The notes: generated from the letters alone by a model not told the origin. A stretch of 64,000 nt of DNA from Mycolicibacterium sp. MU0053 (GCF_963378095.1 NZ_OY726397.1:1-64000), one strand, 5' to 3'. Counted from the stretch's first letter, positions 1-15,404 are shown. Numbers and translations are program-made.

Positions 1-20
1 CGAAACAGGGGGATCCGTCG

Positions 21-1529
21 TTGAGCGATGATCCCAGTGCCGATTTTGGGACGTTGTGGGCCCAGGTTGTCGCGGAGCTCAACGGCGAATCCGAGGCCGC
101 CCAACACGGTTCCGCGCCGCCGAACGCCGACGGCTTCAACCGACCGCTGACCCCCCAGCAAAGGGCCTGGCTCAAACTCGTCAAACCGCTGACGATCGTC
201 GAGGGCTTTGCTCTGCTGTCGGTACCGAGCAGCTTTGTCCAGAACGAGATCGAACGGCACCTGCGCATCCAGATCACCGACGCGCTGAGTCGTCGCCTCG
301 GACAGCGCGTCGAACTCGGGGTGCGCATCGCTCCCCCGTCCGCCGACGACGCCCCCGACGACACCGACTCCCCCGCGCCGCCCGAATCCGAGGACGTCGA
401 CGAGGTCGACGAGGACAGCGAGGCGTTGGCCAGCGCGCACGAAAGCTGGCCGTCCTACTTCACCGGCCGCCGCCCGGCCGACACCGCGACCACCCAGGCC
501 AACAGCCTCAACCGGCGCTATACCTTCGAGACCTTCGTCATCGGCGCGTCCAACCGGTTTGCGCACGCCGCCGCGCTGGCCATCGCCGAGGCGCCGGCGC
601 GCGCCTACAACCCCTTGTTCATCTGGGGCGAATCCGGTTTGGGTAAAACCCATCTGCTGCATGCGGCCGGCAACTACGCGCAGCGACTGTTCCCCGGCAT
701 GCGGGTCAAGTACGTCTCCACCGAAGAGTTCACCAACGACTTCATCAACTCGCTGCGCGACGACCGCAAGGTCGCGTTCAAGCGCAGCTACCGCGACACC
801 GACGTGCTGCTGGTCGACGACATCCAGTTCATCGAGGGCAAGGAAGGCATCCAGGAGGAGTTCTTCCACACCTTCAACACCCTGCACAACGCCAACAAGC
901 AGATCGTCATCTCCTCGGACCGCCCGCCCAAGCAACTCGCGACGCTCGAGGACCGACTGCGGACCCGCTTCGAATGGGGTCTGATCACCGACGTTCAGCC
1001 ACCCGAACTCGAAACCCGCATCGCGATCCTGCGCAAGAAGGCGCAGATGGAGCGCCTCGATGTGCCGGGCGATGTGCTGGAACTCATCGCGAGCAGCATC
1101 GAGCGCAACATCCGCGAACTCGAGGGGGCGTTGATCCGGGTCACGGCCTTCGCGTCGCTGAACCAGACACCGATCGACAAGGCGTTGGCCGAGATCGTGC
1201 TGCGCGATCTGATCGCCGATGCCAGCACCATGCAGATCAGCGCGGCCGCGATCATGGCCGCCACCGCGGAGTACTTCGACACCACGGTGGAGGAGTTGCG
1301 CGGGCCGGGCAAGACCCGCGCGCTGGCGCAGTCGCGTCAGATCGCGATGTACCTGTGTCGCGAGCTCACCGACCTGTCCCTGCCCAAGATCGGGCAGACG
1401 TTCGGCCGCGACCACACCACGGTGATGTACGCCCAGAAGAAGATCCTCAACGAGATGGCGCACCGCCGCGAGGTCTTCGACCACGTTAAGGAACTCACCA
1501 CCCGCATCCGCCAGCGCTCCAAGCGCTGA
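21..1529 (+). CDS. dnaA: Chromosomal replication initiator protein DnaA
   Basis: AAA+ initiator that binds DnaA boxes in the adjacent oriC and opens the duplex. The protein is 502 residues, close to the roughly 507 of M. tuberculosis. Walker A GESGLGKT is at residues 203-210, the Walker B acidic pair is D266-D267, and the domain IV DNA-binding signature GRDHTTVMY lies at about 462-470. Residues 105-135 form an acidic, low-complexity domain II linker. The start is a TTG preceded by a purine-rich GGGGGA at about 8-13. Only 20 bases lie upstream, so its promoter is outside the window. It is the first gene of the dnaA-dnaN origin block. Confidence 0.98.
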   Translation: MSDDPSADFGTLWAQVVAELNGESEAAQHGSAPPNADGFNRPLTPQQRAWLKLVKPLTIVEGFALLSVPSSFVQNEIERHLRIQITDALSRRLGQRVELGVRIAPPSADDAPDDTDSPAPPESEDVDEVDEDSEALASAHESWPSYFTGRRPADTATTQANSLNRRYTFETFVIGASNRFAHAAALAIAEAPARAYNPLFIWGESGLGKTHLLHAAGNYAQRLFPGMRVKYVSTEEFTNDFINSLRDDRKVAFKRSYRDTDVLLVDDIQFIEGKEGIQEEFFHTFNTLHNANKQIVISSDRPPKQLATLEDRLRTRFEWGLITDVQPPELETRIAILRKKAQMERLDVPGDVLELIASSIERNIRELEGALIRVTAFASLNQTPIDKALAEIVLRDLIADASTMQISAAAIMAATAEYFDTTVEELRGPGKTRALAQSRQIAMYLCRELTDLSLPKIGQTFGRDHTTVMYAQKKILNEMAHRREVFDHVKELTTRIRQRSKR

Positions 1530-2244
1530 CCTGGCAGCCGGGACGGCCGCCGCGACGCACGGTTGGTTGCCCGCGGCCCGGCCTGCGCGTTTCCCCTCAT
1601 CAGGCCCTGGACGGCCCGTGGCGGCCCGCTACGCGCGTGGCCAGCCCCTCACCCCACCCCAAACGCGCAAGTTCGCGTGATTCTCGTCGGCGAGGTCGAC
1701 GAAATGCCGGAAGCCACTCGCACTTTGCGGCCCAAACCCCCCTTTCGGCGGGTGGGGCGGGGAGAAACTTGGGCACCAGCGGCCACAACAGTCCCAGCGC
1801 CGAGATGTGTAGTTCCCTGTGCACAACCTGCCCACCAACGGCGCCCGGCTGCGGGATCTCGTGCACAACCTCGATGTTCTGCACAGCCGGGCCGAGTAGT
1901 CCTCAGGATGCTCCACGGCTGCTCCACAGCGGCGCACCGCCCTGGTCTGCAGCAACCCCGATCCATCCCCAGTGTGCACAGCCCCTATTACTACTACTGC
2001 GTTATCTCCCTAGATTGTTCTTTAGAAGCAGACCGTTGGGGACAGCCGCTCCACAACCCGATGACCTCGGCTCACAGCGCCGATGTCGGGGCGATCGAAT
2101 AGCTTTGAAGTTACGAGCGAAAGCTCTACGGTTGTTCTTCGACGGCGGATAGGGTCGTCCTGCGGGGCACGGTCACCGGACCTCGGCGAAGGACCGCCGC
2201 CGCCAGAAGCTTGTGAATTGATCGTGAAGTGACGAAGGGACGCT
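1530..2244. other. Chromosomal replication origin oriC (dnaA-dnaN intergenic region)
   Basis: This 715-bp gene-free gap sits where mycobacterial oriC is known to lie. It contains a cluster of DnaA-box-like nonamers: TTGTGCACA (reverse, 1818-1826), TTGTGCACG (reverse, 1860-1868), TTCTGCACA (1877-1885), TGCTCCACG (1909-1917), TGCTCCACA (1920-1928), GTGTGCACA (1972-1980) and CGCTCCACA (2047-2055). A short A+T-rich stretch at about 1985-2035 is the best candidate for the unwinding element. Reading frames that cross the region on both strands have no recognisable product. The dnaN promoter must lie in the right-hand part. Confidence 0.9.
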
Positions 2245-3447
2245 ATGGCCGTGCATGGGCCGACGGTGACAGTTGGCACCGACTTGAAGTGCCGTCTGGT
2301 GCGAGACGACTTCGCCGATGCGGTGGCATGGGTGGCGCGAAACCTTCCGAGCAGGCCCACCGTGCCGGTGTTGGCCGGGGTGTTGATCACCGGGACCGAA
2401 GACGGTCTGACGATCTCCGGATTCGACTACGAGACCTCCGCCGAAGTTCAGGTTGCGGCCGAAGTCGCTTCTCCTGGAAGCGTTTTGGTGTCCGGGCGGC
2501 TGTTGTCCGACATCACCCGGGCGTTGCCGAACAAGCCCGTCGAGGTCAACGCTGACGGCACCCGGGTCGCGCTGACCTGCGGCAGCGCCCGGTTCTCGCT
2601 GCCGACGATGGCGGTCGAGGACTATCCGGTGTTGCCGACGTTGCCCGAGGACACCGGCATGGTGCCGGCGGATTTGTTCGCCGAAGCCATCGGTCAGGTC
2701 GCCATCGCCGCCGGCCGCGACGACACGTTGCCGATGTTGACCGGCATTCGGGTGGAGATCTCGGGCGACAGTGTGGTGCTGGCCGCCACCGACCGCTTCC
2801 GTCTCGCCGTTCGCGAACTCACCTGGACGACCTCGACCGCCGACACCGAGGCCGCGATCCTGGTGCCGGCCAAGACGCTGGCCGAAGCCGCCAAAACCGG
2901 CGGTGCGGGCACCGAAGTGCATCTGTCGCTCGGGGCCGGCCCCGATGTCGGCAAGGAAGGCCTGCTGGGCATCCGCAGCGGCGGAAAACGAAGCACCACC
3001 AGGCTGTTGGATGCCGAATTCCCGAAATTTCGGCAGTTGCTGCCGGCCGAGCACACCGCGGTCGCCTCGCTCGGTGTGGCCGAACTCACCGAAGCCATCA
3101 AGCGCGTGGCGCTCGTCGCCGACCGCGGCGCCCAGGTGCGGATGGAATTCAGCGACGGCACGGTGCGGTTGTCGGCCGGCGCCGACGACGTGGGCCGCGC
3201 CGAAGAGGACCTGCCGGTGGAGTTCGCGGGGGAACCGTTGACCATCGCGTTCAACCCGACCTACCTCACCGACGGCCTGGGGTCGCTGCATTCGGATCGG
3301 GTGGCCTTCGGTTTCACAACGCCGAGCAAGCCCGCGGTGCTGCGACCGGGCGGCGAGGAGGGCTCGCTGCCCGAGGGGTCGGGCCCGTTCCCGGCCGCCG
3401 AAACCGATTACGTGTACTTGTTGATGCCGGTACGGCTACCCGGTTAG
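2245..3447 (+). CDS. dnaN: DNA polymerase III beta sliding clamp
   Basis: Ring-shaped processivity clamp that tethers polymerase III to DNA. The 400 residues match the roughly 402 of the M. tuberculosis protein, with the three repeated clamp folds and the conserved C-terminal ending [10 protein letters not shown]. Conserved stretches such as [15 protein letters not shown] are clear. The ATG at 2245 follows GAAGGGA at about 2234-2240, a reasonable ribosome binding site. It lies directly downstream of oriC and 31 bp before gnd, as in rapidly growing mycobacteria. No anomalies were seen. Confidence 0.98.
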   Translation: MAVHGPTVTVGTDLKCRLVRDDFADAVAWVARNLPSRPTVPVLAGVLITGTEDGLTISGFDYETSAEVQVAAEVASPGSVLVSGRLLSDITRALPNKPVEVNADGTRVALTCGSARFSLPTMAVEDYPVLPTLPEDTGMVPADLFAEAIGQVAIAAGRDDTLPMLTGIRVEISGDSVVLAATDRFRLAVRELTWTTSTADTEAAILVPAKTLAEAAKTGGAGTEVHLSLGAGPDVGKEGLLGIRSGGKRSTTRLLDAEFPKFRQLLPAEHTAVASLGVAELTEAIKRVALVADRGAQVRMEFSDGTVRLSAGADDVGRAEEDLPVEFAGEPLTIAFNPTYLTDGLGSLHSDRVAFGFTTPSKPAVLRPGGEEGSLPEGSGPFPAAETDYVYLLMPVRLPG

Positions 3448-3478
3448 GTCCTGTCGGACCGACCGGAAAGGGGATTGC

Positions 3479-4372
3479 ATGCAGCTCGGGTTGGTTGGAC
3501 TCGGCAAGATGGGGTTCAACATGCGCGAACGGCTGCGCGCGGGCGGTCACGAGGTGATCGGCTACGACCCACGCCCCGAGGTCACCGACGTCGAAACCCT
3601 CGCCGCGCTCGCCGGCGCCCTCGACGCGCCGCGGGTGGTGTGGGTGATGGTGCCGTCCGGGCCGGTCACCAGCGAGACCGTCGCCGACCTGGCGGCGGTG
3701 CTCAGTGCCGGTGATCTGGTGATCGACGGCGGCAACTCGCGCTACACCGAAGACGGCAAGCACGCAAAACTGTTGGCCGAAAAGGGAATTGGCTTTGTCG
3801 ACGCCGGTGTCTCCGGTGGTATCTGGGGCTTGACGGAGGGGTACGGCCTGATGGTCGGCGGCGCCGACGCGGATGTGGAACGCGTCCTGCCGATCTTCGA
3901 GACACTGCGGCCCGAGGGTCCGCGCGAGGACGGCTTTGTCCACGCCGGGCCGGTCGGCGCCGGGCATTACGCCAAAATGGTGCACAACGGCATCGAGTAC
4001 GGGTTGATGATGGCCTATTCGGAGGGCTACGAGTTGTTGGCCGCCGAGGATTTGATCCAGGATCCGCAGGCGGTCATCCAGGCCTGGACCAACGGCACCG
4101 TGGTGCGGTCCTGGTTGCAGCAGCTGCTGGCCAAGGCGCTGTCCGAGGATCCCGGGCTGGCCGAGATCTCCGGCTACACCGAGGATTCCGGTGAGGGCCG
4201 CTGGACCGTGGAAGAAGCCATCAACCACCGCGTTCCGGTTCCGGTGATCGCTGCCTCGTTGTTCGCCCGGTTCGGGTCGCGGCAGGAGGAGTCCCCCACC
4301 ATGAAGGCCGTCGCCGCGCTGCGCAACCAGTTTGGCGGGCACGCCGTCAAACGGATCGGTCTTTCCGGTTAG
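3479..4372 (+). CDS. gnd: 6-phosphogluconate dehydrogenase, short NAD-type (decarboxylating)
   Basis: Oxidative decarboxylation of 6-phosphogluconate to ribulose 5-phosphate in the pentose phosphate pathway. It is a short-form enzyme of 297 residues with an N-terminal Rossmann motif GLGKMG (8-13), the substrate-loop motif [10 protein letters not shown] and a conserved [14 protein letters not shown] segment holding the catalytic lysine. The ATG follows the good ribosome binding site GAAAGGGG. The gene lies between dnaN and recF. I know that position from M. smegmatis-like genomes but not from M. tuberculosis, so it is a useful lineage marker. Confidence 0.95.
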   Translation: MQLGLVGLGKMGFNMRERLRAGGHEVIGYDPRPEVTDVETLAALAGALDAPRVVWVMVPSGPVTSETVADLAAVLSAGDLVIDGGNSRYTEDGKHAKLLAEKGIGFVDAGVSGGIWGLTEGYGLMVGGADADVERVLPIFETLRPEGPREDGFVHAGPVGAGHYAKMVHNGIEYGLMMAYSEGYELLAAEDLIQDPQAVIQAWTNGTVVRSWLQQLLAKALSEDPGLAEISGYTEDSGEGRWTVEEAINHRVPVPVIAASLFARFGSRQEESPTMKAVAALRNQFGGHAVKRIGLSG

Positions 4373-4379
4373 GTCGCGT

Positions 4380-5537
4380 GTGTACGTTCGTCACCTGGCT
4401 CTGCGGGACTTCCGATCGTGGCACTCCATTGACCTCGATCTGGAGCCGGGCCGGACTGTATTCGTCGCTCCCAATGGCTACGGGAAGACCAATCTCATTG
4501 AGGCGCTGTGGTATGCGTCGACCTTGGGCTCACACCGGGTCGCCACCGACGCGCCGCTGATCCGGGCCGGCGCCGAGCGTGCGGTGGTCTCGACGATCGT
4601 CGTCAACGAGGGCCGCGAGATGGCGGTCGACCTCGAGATCACCGCGGGGCGGGCCAACAAGGCCCGACTGAACCGGTCACCGGTGCGTAGCACCCGGGAA
4701 GTGCTCGGCGTCTTGAAGGCGGTGCTGTTCGCCCCCGAGGATCTGTCGCTGGTGCGCGGTGATCCCGGCGATCGACGCCGTTATCTCGACGACCTGGCGG
4801 TGCTGCGTCGGCCCCGAATCGCCGGTGTGCGTGCCGATTACGAGAAGGTGGTGCGGCAGCGGACGGCGTTGTTGAAGTCCGCGGCCGGGGCCCGCTACGG
4901 CGGCCGGGACGCCGGGATCGAGCAGACCCTGGAGGTCTGGGACGGCCATCTGGCCGACCACGGCGCGGAGCTGATGGCGGCCCGGCTGGAACTCGTCAGC
5001 GAGTTGGCCCCCGAGGTGGAGAAGTCCTATCAACTGCTGGCGCCGTCGTCGCGGCCCGCGACCATCTCGTACCGCAGCAGCACCGAGTTCTCCCCCGATG
5101 TCGTCGCCGGCCCGGACGCGGTGGATGCGTTGCGGCTGGCCTTGCTCGACAGCCTGGCCCTGCGGCGGCGCGCCGAACTCGAACGCGGCGTCTGCCTGGT
5201 GGGTCCGCACCGCGACGATCTGGAACTGACACTCGGTGACCAACCCGCGAAAGGCTTTGCCAGCCATGGCGAATCGTGGTCGATCGCCTTGGCGTTGCGG
5301 CTGGGATCCTACGAGCTGTTGCGCGCCGAGGACGCCGAGCCGGTGTTGCTGCTCGACGATGTCTTCGCCGAGCTCGATACCTCGCGGCGCGCGGCGCTGG
5401 CCGGGGTCGCGGCCTCGGCCGAACAGGTGTTGGTGACTGCCGCTGTGTCCGAGGACATTCCGGCCGAGTGGGATGTGCGTCGGGTCATGGTCAACATGAA
5501 AGACACTGAACACGGCCGGGTTTCGGAGCTGGTATGA
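4380..5537 (+). CDS. recF: DNA replication and repair protein RecF
   Basis: SMC-like ABC ATPase that loads RecA at gaps with RecO and RecR. The GTG at 4380 was chosen because the protein then begins [14 protein letters not shown], collinear with M. tuberculosis RecF, and gives 385 residues. Opening the same frame at 4332 would overlap gnd. Walker A is APNGYGKT (30-37), where the usual first Gly is Ala. The signature region and a Walker [12 protein letters not shown] near the C-terminus are intact. It is 7 bp from gnd and overlaps the next gene by 4 nt (ATGA), so these genes are probably translationally coupled. Confidence 0.95.
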   Translation: MYVRHLALRDFRSWHSIDLDLEPGRTVFVAPNGYGKTNLIEALWYASTLGSHRVATDAPLIRAGAERAVVSTIVVNEGREMAVDLEITAGRANKARLNRSPVRSTREVLGVLKAVLFAPEDLSLVRGDPGDRRRYLDDLAVLRRPRIAGVRADYEKVVRQRTALLKSAAGARYGGRDAGIEQTLEVWDGHLADHGAELMAARLELVSELAPEVEKSYQLLAPSSRPATISYRSSTEFSPDVVAGPDAVDALRLALLDSLALRRRAELERGVCLVGPHRDDLELTLGDQPAKGFASHGESWSIALALRLGSYELLRAEDAEPVLLLDDVFAELDTSRRAALAGVAASAEQVLVTAAVSEDIPAEWDVRRVMVNMKDTEHGRVSELV

Positions 5538-6103
5538 CCGAATTCGACGACGAACCCGAGGAGACCCCGAAGCCGCCGGCGCATCTGGCGGGCCTGAAGG
5601 GCATGGATCTGGTCCGCCGCACGCTGGAGGAGGCGCGTGGTGCGGCCCGGGAACAGGGCAAGGATGTCGGTCGCGGCGGTCACGGTCCGGTCCGTCGCTC
5701 CCCAGTCGCGGGTCGGCGTCGCCGCTGGTCCGGTCCCGGGCCGGACAGTCGGGACCCGCAGCCCCTCGGCGCGGCCACCAACGACCTGGCCAAGAAGCGG
5801 GGCTGGAACAACAAGGTCTCCGAGGGCGTGGTCCTCGGTCAGTGGGCCGTGGTGGTCGGTGAGCAGATCGCCGAACACGCCCAGCCCACGGTCCTGCGGG
5901 ACGGGGTGCTGAGCGTTTCGGCCGAGAGCACGGCCTGGGCCACTCAACTGCGCATGGTGCAGGCCCAGCTGCTGGCCAAGATCGCCGCGGCGGTCGGCGA
6001 CGGCGTGGTCACTTCGTTGAAGATCACCGGTCCCACCGCGCCGTCGTGGCGCAAGGGCCCGCGGCATATCTCCGGACGGGGACCCCGCGACACCTACGGT
6101 TGA
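5534..6103 (+). CDS. DUF721 family protein (Rv0004-like)
   Basis: 189-residue protein orthologous in position and sequence to M. tuberculosis Rv0004, a DUF721/DciA-like protein. DciA proteins are the ancestral replicative helicase operators that interact with DnaB, so a role in helicase loading is a family-based inference. The N-terminal half (to about residue 75) is charged and Pro/Arg-rich. The conserved domain starts near GWNNKVSEG and contains the [14 protein letters not shown] core. Its ATG overlaps the recF stop by 4 nt. Location in the recF-gyrB interval is conserved across mycobacteria. Confidence 0.9.
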   Translation: MTEFDDEPEETPKPPAHLAGLKGMDLVRRTLEEARGAAREQGKDVGRGGHGPVRRSPVAGRRRRWSGPGPDSRDPQPLGAATNDLAKKRGWNNKVSEGVVLGQWAVVVGEQIAEHAQPTVLRDGVLSVSAESTAWATQLRMVQAQLLAKIAAAVGDGVVTSLKITGPTAPSWRKGPRHISGRGPRDTYG

Positions 6104-6236
6104 GGTGCGCGCTCAGAGCTACCAGGACAGCGCAGTCTCCTCAGGTGGTCCCGATTTGGTGCCGCTTAGCACGAAAATCAGCGCCTGACGCAATCAGATG
6201 CCCAGAAACGCCCATAGAGTATGAGTCCTGACGGGG

Positions 6237-6250
6237 TCTACCGGTAGACT
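6237..6250 (+). promoter_or_regulatory. Palindrome and possible -10 element upstream of gyrB
   Basis: A perfect 12-bp palindrome TCTACCGGTAGA (6237-6248) overlaps a TAGACT hexamer (6245-6250), about 67 bp before the gyrB start. No well spaced -35 is visible. A -10 overlapping a palindrome would suit the supercoiling-responsive transcription known for mycobacterial gyr promoters, but this is inference. Confidence 0.35.
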
Positions 6251-6277
6251 TGGACGATGACCTGCCGCGGTGACTAG

Positions 6278-8344
<2,067 letters not shown>

Positions 8345-8392
8345 CGCGCACAACACCTTTGACTCGAACATGGCAGAACAGATGAGGATCAG

Positions 8393-12169
<3,777 letters not shown>

Positions 12170-12191
12170 CGGTCAAACGGACGGAGTTGGT

Positions 12192-13082
12192 GTGAGTTCA
12201 CCGAACGAACCGGGCCACCCGGGCGCCGGCGAGAATGCCGGCAGCGGCAACGGCACGGTCGACCGGAGCGGGACCCGGCCGACCACGCCGGTGCCCCGGG
12301 TCACCGACTCCGGTGAGGTACCGCCCTGGCAGCGCGGCGCCGGCCGCACCCAGCAGTCGACTCCCCCGCGGCCGGCCGCCGAGCCGCCGGCCCGGGAGCC
12401 GAAGCCGGAGTCGCGGCCCGAGAACCGCGGCGCCCACGCCGCGGCCGGTGCGGACAGCCGGATCAGCCGCTACGTCACCGGTACCGCGGCGCCCGGCGCG
12501 TTGCAGGGCGCCAGCAAGCCGTCGGCCCCCGCCGGCGACTCGGAGGCGCAGGCCCGTCCGGAGTCCGTCCGCAGCAAGGAGTACGCCAGCGAGCTGCCCG
12601 ACCTGTCGGGACCCCAACCGCGGCCGGCGGCACCGCGCCGCGACGCCGACCGGCCCGACGGGGCGGCCGCGCGGACGACGGTCACGAACCGAATCCAGGT
12701 GGGCAGCCGGGCCAAGTCCGGACCGGTGCGGGCCAGCATGCAGATCCGTCGCATCGATCCGTGGAGCACGCTGAAGGTGTCGCTGCTGCTGTCGGTGGCG
12801 CTGTTCTTCGTGTGGATGATCGCCGTGGCGTTCCTCTACCTCGTGCTGGGCGGCATGGGCGTGTGGACCAAGCTGAACAGCAACGTGGGCGATCTGCTGA
12901 CCACCAGCGGCGGCGCCGGCGGCGAGCTGGTGTCCAGCGGCACCATCTTCGGCGGCGCCCTGCTGATCGGTCTGGTCAACATCGTGCTGCTGACCGCGAT
13001 GGCGACCATCGGCGCGTTCATTTACAACCTGTCGACCGACATCGTCGGCGGGGTCGAGGTGACGCTGGCCGACCGGGATTGA
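12192..13082 (+). CDS. DUF3566 membrane protein (Rv0007-like)
   Basis: 296-residue protein corresponding to Rv0007. Residues 1-185 are a disordered Pro/Ala/Arg-rich cytoplasmic region. The conserved DUF3566 domain begins near [18 protein letters not shown] and holds two transmembrane helices ([17 protein letters not shown] and [19 protein letters not shown]). The GTG at 12192 was chosen because GGAG at 12183-12186 precedes it and the protein then starts like its orthologue. It lies 22 bp after gyrA, so it is probably in the gyr operon. The biochemical function is unknown; linkage to gyrase and division genes is conserved. Confidence 0.9.
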   Translation: MSSPNEPGHPGAGENAGSGNGTVDRSGTRPTTPVPRVTDSGEVPPWQRGAGRTQQSTPPRPAAEPPAREPKPESRPENRGAHAAAGADSRISRYVTGTAAPGALQGASKPSAPAGDSEAQARPESVRSKEYASELPDLSGPQPRPAAPRRDADRPDGAAARTTVTNRIQVGSRAKSGPVRASMQIRRIDPWSTLKVSLLLSVALFFVWMIAVAFLYLVLGGMGVWTKLNSNVGDLLTTSGGAGGELVSSGTIFGGALLIGLVNIVLLTAMATIGAFIYNLSTDIVGGVEVTLADRD

Positions 13083-13147
13083 CCCAGGTCGGGAGGCGCG
13101 TTTTGTTCCCACGGCCGCCGGTGCGGTAATCTCACCGCTCGGTGTAC

Positions 13148-13221
13148 GGGCCTATAGCTCAGGTGGTTAGAGCGCTTCGCTGATAACGAAGAGGTCGGAG
13201 GTTCGAGTCCTCCTAGGCCCA
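13148..13221 (+). tRNA. tRNA-Ile (anticodon GAT)
   Basis: Full cloverleaf of 74 nt. Acceptor GGGCCTA pairs with TAGGCCC at 13214-13220, the T-arm is GGTTCGAGTCC and the anticodon loop is CTGATAA with GAT. The discriminator base is A13221. CCA is not encoded. Its place after gyrA is conserved in mycobacteria. Confidence 0.97.
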
Positions 13222-13223
13222 CT

Positions 13224-13346
13224 ATGAGACTGCTGTTGGGCGTTGTCGCCATGGTCGCCGCGGCCGCCGTGGTGTTACGGTCACGGCAGCGTGCCGAGGT
13301 CTGGCACTCCCTCCCGGAATCAGCGGTCGGCCAGACGCCCGCCTGA
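13224..13346 (+). CDS. Small membrane protein between two tRNAs (DLW-39-like)
   Basis: 40-residue open frame that starts 2 nt after tRNA-Ile and ends 9 nt before tRNA-Ala. It has a single hydrophobic segment (LLLGVVAMVAAAAVVL) followed by a basic stretch and EVWHSLPES. Actinobacteria often carry a tiny DLW-39 family protein at exactly this position. Here the DLW-like site reads EVW, so the family call is tentative. There is no ribosome binding site because the tRNA end abuts the ATG, so translation would depend on tRNA processing leaving a leaderless mRNA. The function is unknown. Confidence 0.5.
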   Translation: MRLLLGVVAMVAAAAVVLRSRQRAEVWHSLPESAVGQTPA

Positions 13347-13355
13347 CTCAGGCAA

Positions 13356-13428
13356 GGGGCCTTAGCTCAGTTGGTAGAGCGCTGCCTTTGCAAGGCAGAT
13401 GTCAGGAGTTCGAATCTCCTAGGCTCCA
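13356..13428 (+). tRNA. tRNA-Ala (anticodon TGC)
   Basis: 73-nt cloverleaf. Acceptor GGGGCCT pairs with AGGCTCC at 13421-13427 with one G-U pair, the D-arm is GCTCAGTTGGTAGAGC, and the anticodon loop is TTTGCAA with TGC. The discriminator is A13428. No CCA is encoded immediately after the discriminator. Confidence 0.97.
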
Positions 13429-13501
13429 CAACGCACTTCCGGCAGTGCCCGCGGTGCGAATGCCGCCGGGCTTTCGCAACCCAACCCCGACGGCGGTTCC
13501 G

Positions 13502-13930
13502 CTACGGCCTGGGATCGATCTGCACGCTCGGCGGCAGCGCCGACGAGGGCTCCGGTTGCTTGGTGCGCCGCACGAACGCGAACGCCGCCCCACCGAGGAC
13601 CAGGGTGCCGGCCACGGCCCCGGCGATAATCCAGGGCCGCTTGCTGTTTCGTCGGTTGGCCCGCGCCTCGCGGAAGGTCTCCGGCAACTCGGCGAGCACC
13701 TCCCCCGCCGTGCTGAGCTCGCGCGTGAGGGCCTCCTGGGCCGCGGCGAGTTCCTTGCGGAGTTGACCGCTGCGGTAGCGCTGCCGGACCGAGGACGCCG
13801 TCGCGGCGACCGCGTTGGCGCTCAGGCCCAACGCTCCCCTGGTGATGTCGACGGGGCCCGCCGCGGTGTGTGCCAGCCCGCGGGTGAGGCGCTGCGCGGG
13901 GGTGGGCCGGGACTCGGTGCTGGAGGTCAT
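13502..13930 (-). CDS. cwsA: Cell wall synthesis protein CwsA (Rv0008c-like)
   Basis: 142-residue protein equivalent to Rv0008c/CwsA, which in mycobacteria interacts with CrgA and Wag31 in pole and septum wall synthesis. It has an N-terminal cytoplasmic part with a predicted helical, charged region (about residues 40-95), one transmembrane helix near the C-terminus (WIIAGAVAGTLVLGGAAFAFV) and a short Pro-rich tail. The ATG at 13930 is preceded by AGAAGGTGG, so an upstream in-frame start at 13978 is less likely. It is convergent with the tRNA genes and close to crgA, its partner. Confidence 0.88.
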   Translation of the reverse strand: MTSSTESRPTPAQRLTRGLAHTAAGPVDITRGALGLSANAVAATASSVRQRYRSGQLRKELAAAQEALTRELSTAGEVLAELPETFREARANRRNSKRPWIIAGAVAGTLVLGGAAFAFVRRTKQPEPSSALPPSVQIDPRP

Positions 13931-14030
13931 GTCCACCTTCTGAAAGTCGAACGAGCAATACCGGTGTGTGGTTCTCACCCTGCCACTGTCGCGGCCCGTT
14001 CGGGGCCAAAGGTAGGTGGGCCATCAAGCC

Positions 14031-14036
14031 GATACT
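14031..14036 (+). promoter_or_regulatory. Candidate -10 for a leaderless ppiA transcript
   Basis: GATACT lies 6 nt before the GTG at 14043. No Shine-Dalgarno sequence precedes that GTG, so transcription would start at the start codon. Confidence 0.45.
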
Positions 14037-14042
14037 GCGATA

Positions 14043-14591
14043 GTGGCACACTGTAAAACCGTGACTACGAGCCCCATTCAGACCGCTACCGCAACCCTGC
14101 ACACCAACCGCGGCGACATCAAGATCGCGCTGTTCGGCAACCACGCCCCCAAGACCGTCGCCAACTTCGTCGGGCTGGCCCAGGGCACCAAGGATTACTC
14201 GACGGAAAACGCGTCCGGTGGCAGCTCGGGCCCGTTCTACGACGGCTCGGTGTTCCACCGGGTCATCGAGGGATTCATGATCCAGGGCGGCGACCCGACC
14301 GGCACCGGCCGCGGCGGACCCGGCTACAAGTTCGCCGACGAGTTCCACCCCGAACTGCAGTTCGACAAGCCCTACCTGCTGGCGATGGCCAACGCCGGGC
14401 CGGGCACCAACGGTTCGCAGTTCTTCGTGACTGTGGGCGCCACGCCGCACCTCAACCGCAAGCACACCATCTTCGGAGAGGTGGTCGACCCCGAGTCGCA
14501 GAAGGTCATCGACGCGATCGCCACCACGGCCACCGACCGCAACGACCGGCCGTCCGAGCCCGTCGTGATCGAGTCGGTCACCATTTCCTGA
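14043..14591 (+). CDS. ppiA: Peptidyl-prolyl cis-trans isomerase A (cyclophilin)
   Basis: Cyclophilin-type proline isomerase, cytosolic, with 182 residues as in M. tuberculosis PpiA. Conserved active-site blocks are FHRVIEGFMIQGGDPTGTG and the substrate-groove segments AMANAGPGTNGSQFF and HLNRKHTIFGEV. The GTG at 14043 aligns with the M. tuberculosis start. An upstream GTG at 14016 also keeps the frame but has no better signal. The -10-like GATACT six bases upstream suggests a leaderless message. No signal peptide is visible. Confidence 0.96.
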   Translation: MAHCKTVTTSPIQTATATLHTNRGDIKIALFGNHAPKTVANFVGLAQGTKDYSTENASGGSSGPFYDGSVFHRVIEGFMIQGGDPTGTGRGGPGYKFADEFHPELQFDKPYLLAMANAGPGTNGSQFFVTVGATPHLNRKHTIFGEVVDPESQKVIDAIATTATDRNDRPSEPVVIESVTIS

Positions 14592-14602
14592 CGCTGCTCG
14601 GC

Positions 14603-14646
14603 TGAGGGCCGGCCGCTCGAGCCTGCATGGGCCGACGGCCGGCCTC
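14603..14646 (+). terminator. Possible hairpin terminator after ppiA
   Basis: GCCGGCCG at about 14608 can pair with CGGCCGGC at about 14636, with further partial pairing of GAGG and CCTC outside, 12 nt after the ppiA stop. There is no T tract. The rest of the gap to 14833 shows nothing recognisable. Confidence 0.35.
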
Positions 14647-14833
14647 GGCGTGCCGAGCGTGCGGTTCGATACGGCGACGCGGCGTGTCGCGGATGGACCT
14701 GCACTGTCGCGTACACCGTCGGCTGGTTTGGGCCCCTAAAGCCGAGCGAGCGTGCGCAGAACACGTGAATGTGGCGGCGTGTCCCCCGGGACACGCCCGC
14801 TCGCGCTATCGGACGCCACCCCCGAGATTCGCG

Positions 14834-15256
14834 CTAGGGGGCGTAGCCGGCGGCGGTGAGGGCATCGAGCACCACGAGCGGGTCGGTGCCCAGGTCCCAC
14901 CGGGTGAAGACGCGCAGCCGGTCGTCGGTGGTGTCGATCTCCAGCATCCGGGACCGCCGCCCCAGGCGTCGGAACTCGGTGATCCGGATGTGCGCGATCT
15001 CCGATTTCGGCAAAGTGGTGACGCCCAGCAATCCCCGGATGGCGAGACCGCCTTCGGTGATTGCTAGTTTCGGCCGGTTCCGCCACGACACGAGTGCAAA
15101 CACCAGCAGGCTCACCGCGGCAACGCCGGTCAGCACCCGCCCCGGGGTGTCTGTGACCAGCATCACACAGGCGACGGCCATCACAATCCCGCCGATTCCG
15201 AGGGCTGCGATACTCCCCGACCGGGGTCCCCAGAAAGTTTGCTGCGAATCATTCAT
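14834..15256 (-). CDS. PH-domain membrane protein (Rv0010c-like)
   Basis: 140-residue protein equivalent to Rv0010c. Two hydrophobic helices (about residues 18-60) are followed by a bacterial PH-like domain containing the KLAITEGGLAIRG strand pair and a C-terminal RWDLGTDPLVVLDALTAAGY, typical of this actinobacterial family. The start at 15256 (MNDSQQ) fits the orthologue. An in-frame ATG lies five codons upstream. The function is unknown. It lies between ppiA and crgA, and its upstream region contains a perfect DnaA box. Confidence 0.85.
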   Translation of the reverse strand: MNDSQQTFWGPRSGSIAALGIGGIVMAVACVMLVTDTPGRVLTGVAAVSLLVFALVSWRNRPKLAITEGGLAIRGLLGVTTLPKSEIAHIRITEFRRLGRRSRMLEIDTTDDRLRVFTRWDLGTDPLVVLDALTAAGYAP

Positions 15257-15282
15257 AGGTGCTCTTACCATTGCAGATGGAG

Positions 15283-15291
15283 TTATCCACA
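15283..15291 (+). promoter_or_regulatory. Consensus DnaA box outside oriC
   Basis: TTATCCACA, the classical DnaA-box consensus, lies in the 148-bp gap between the PH-domain gene and crgA, 27 bp upstream of the start of the former. None of the oriC boxes in this window matches that consensus as exactly. Confidence 0.5.
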
Positions 15292-15404
15292 GGCGCTATC
15301 AACAATGGGGATGAATAACACGCGTGTGATTGGGTTGACAGGACCCGTCGGCATCAGTAGGCGCCGGATCCCCATAATGAATTCATTCTGTCGCCGCGCT
15401 GGGC

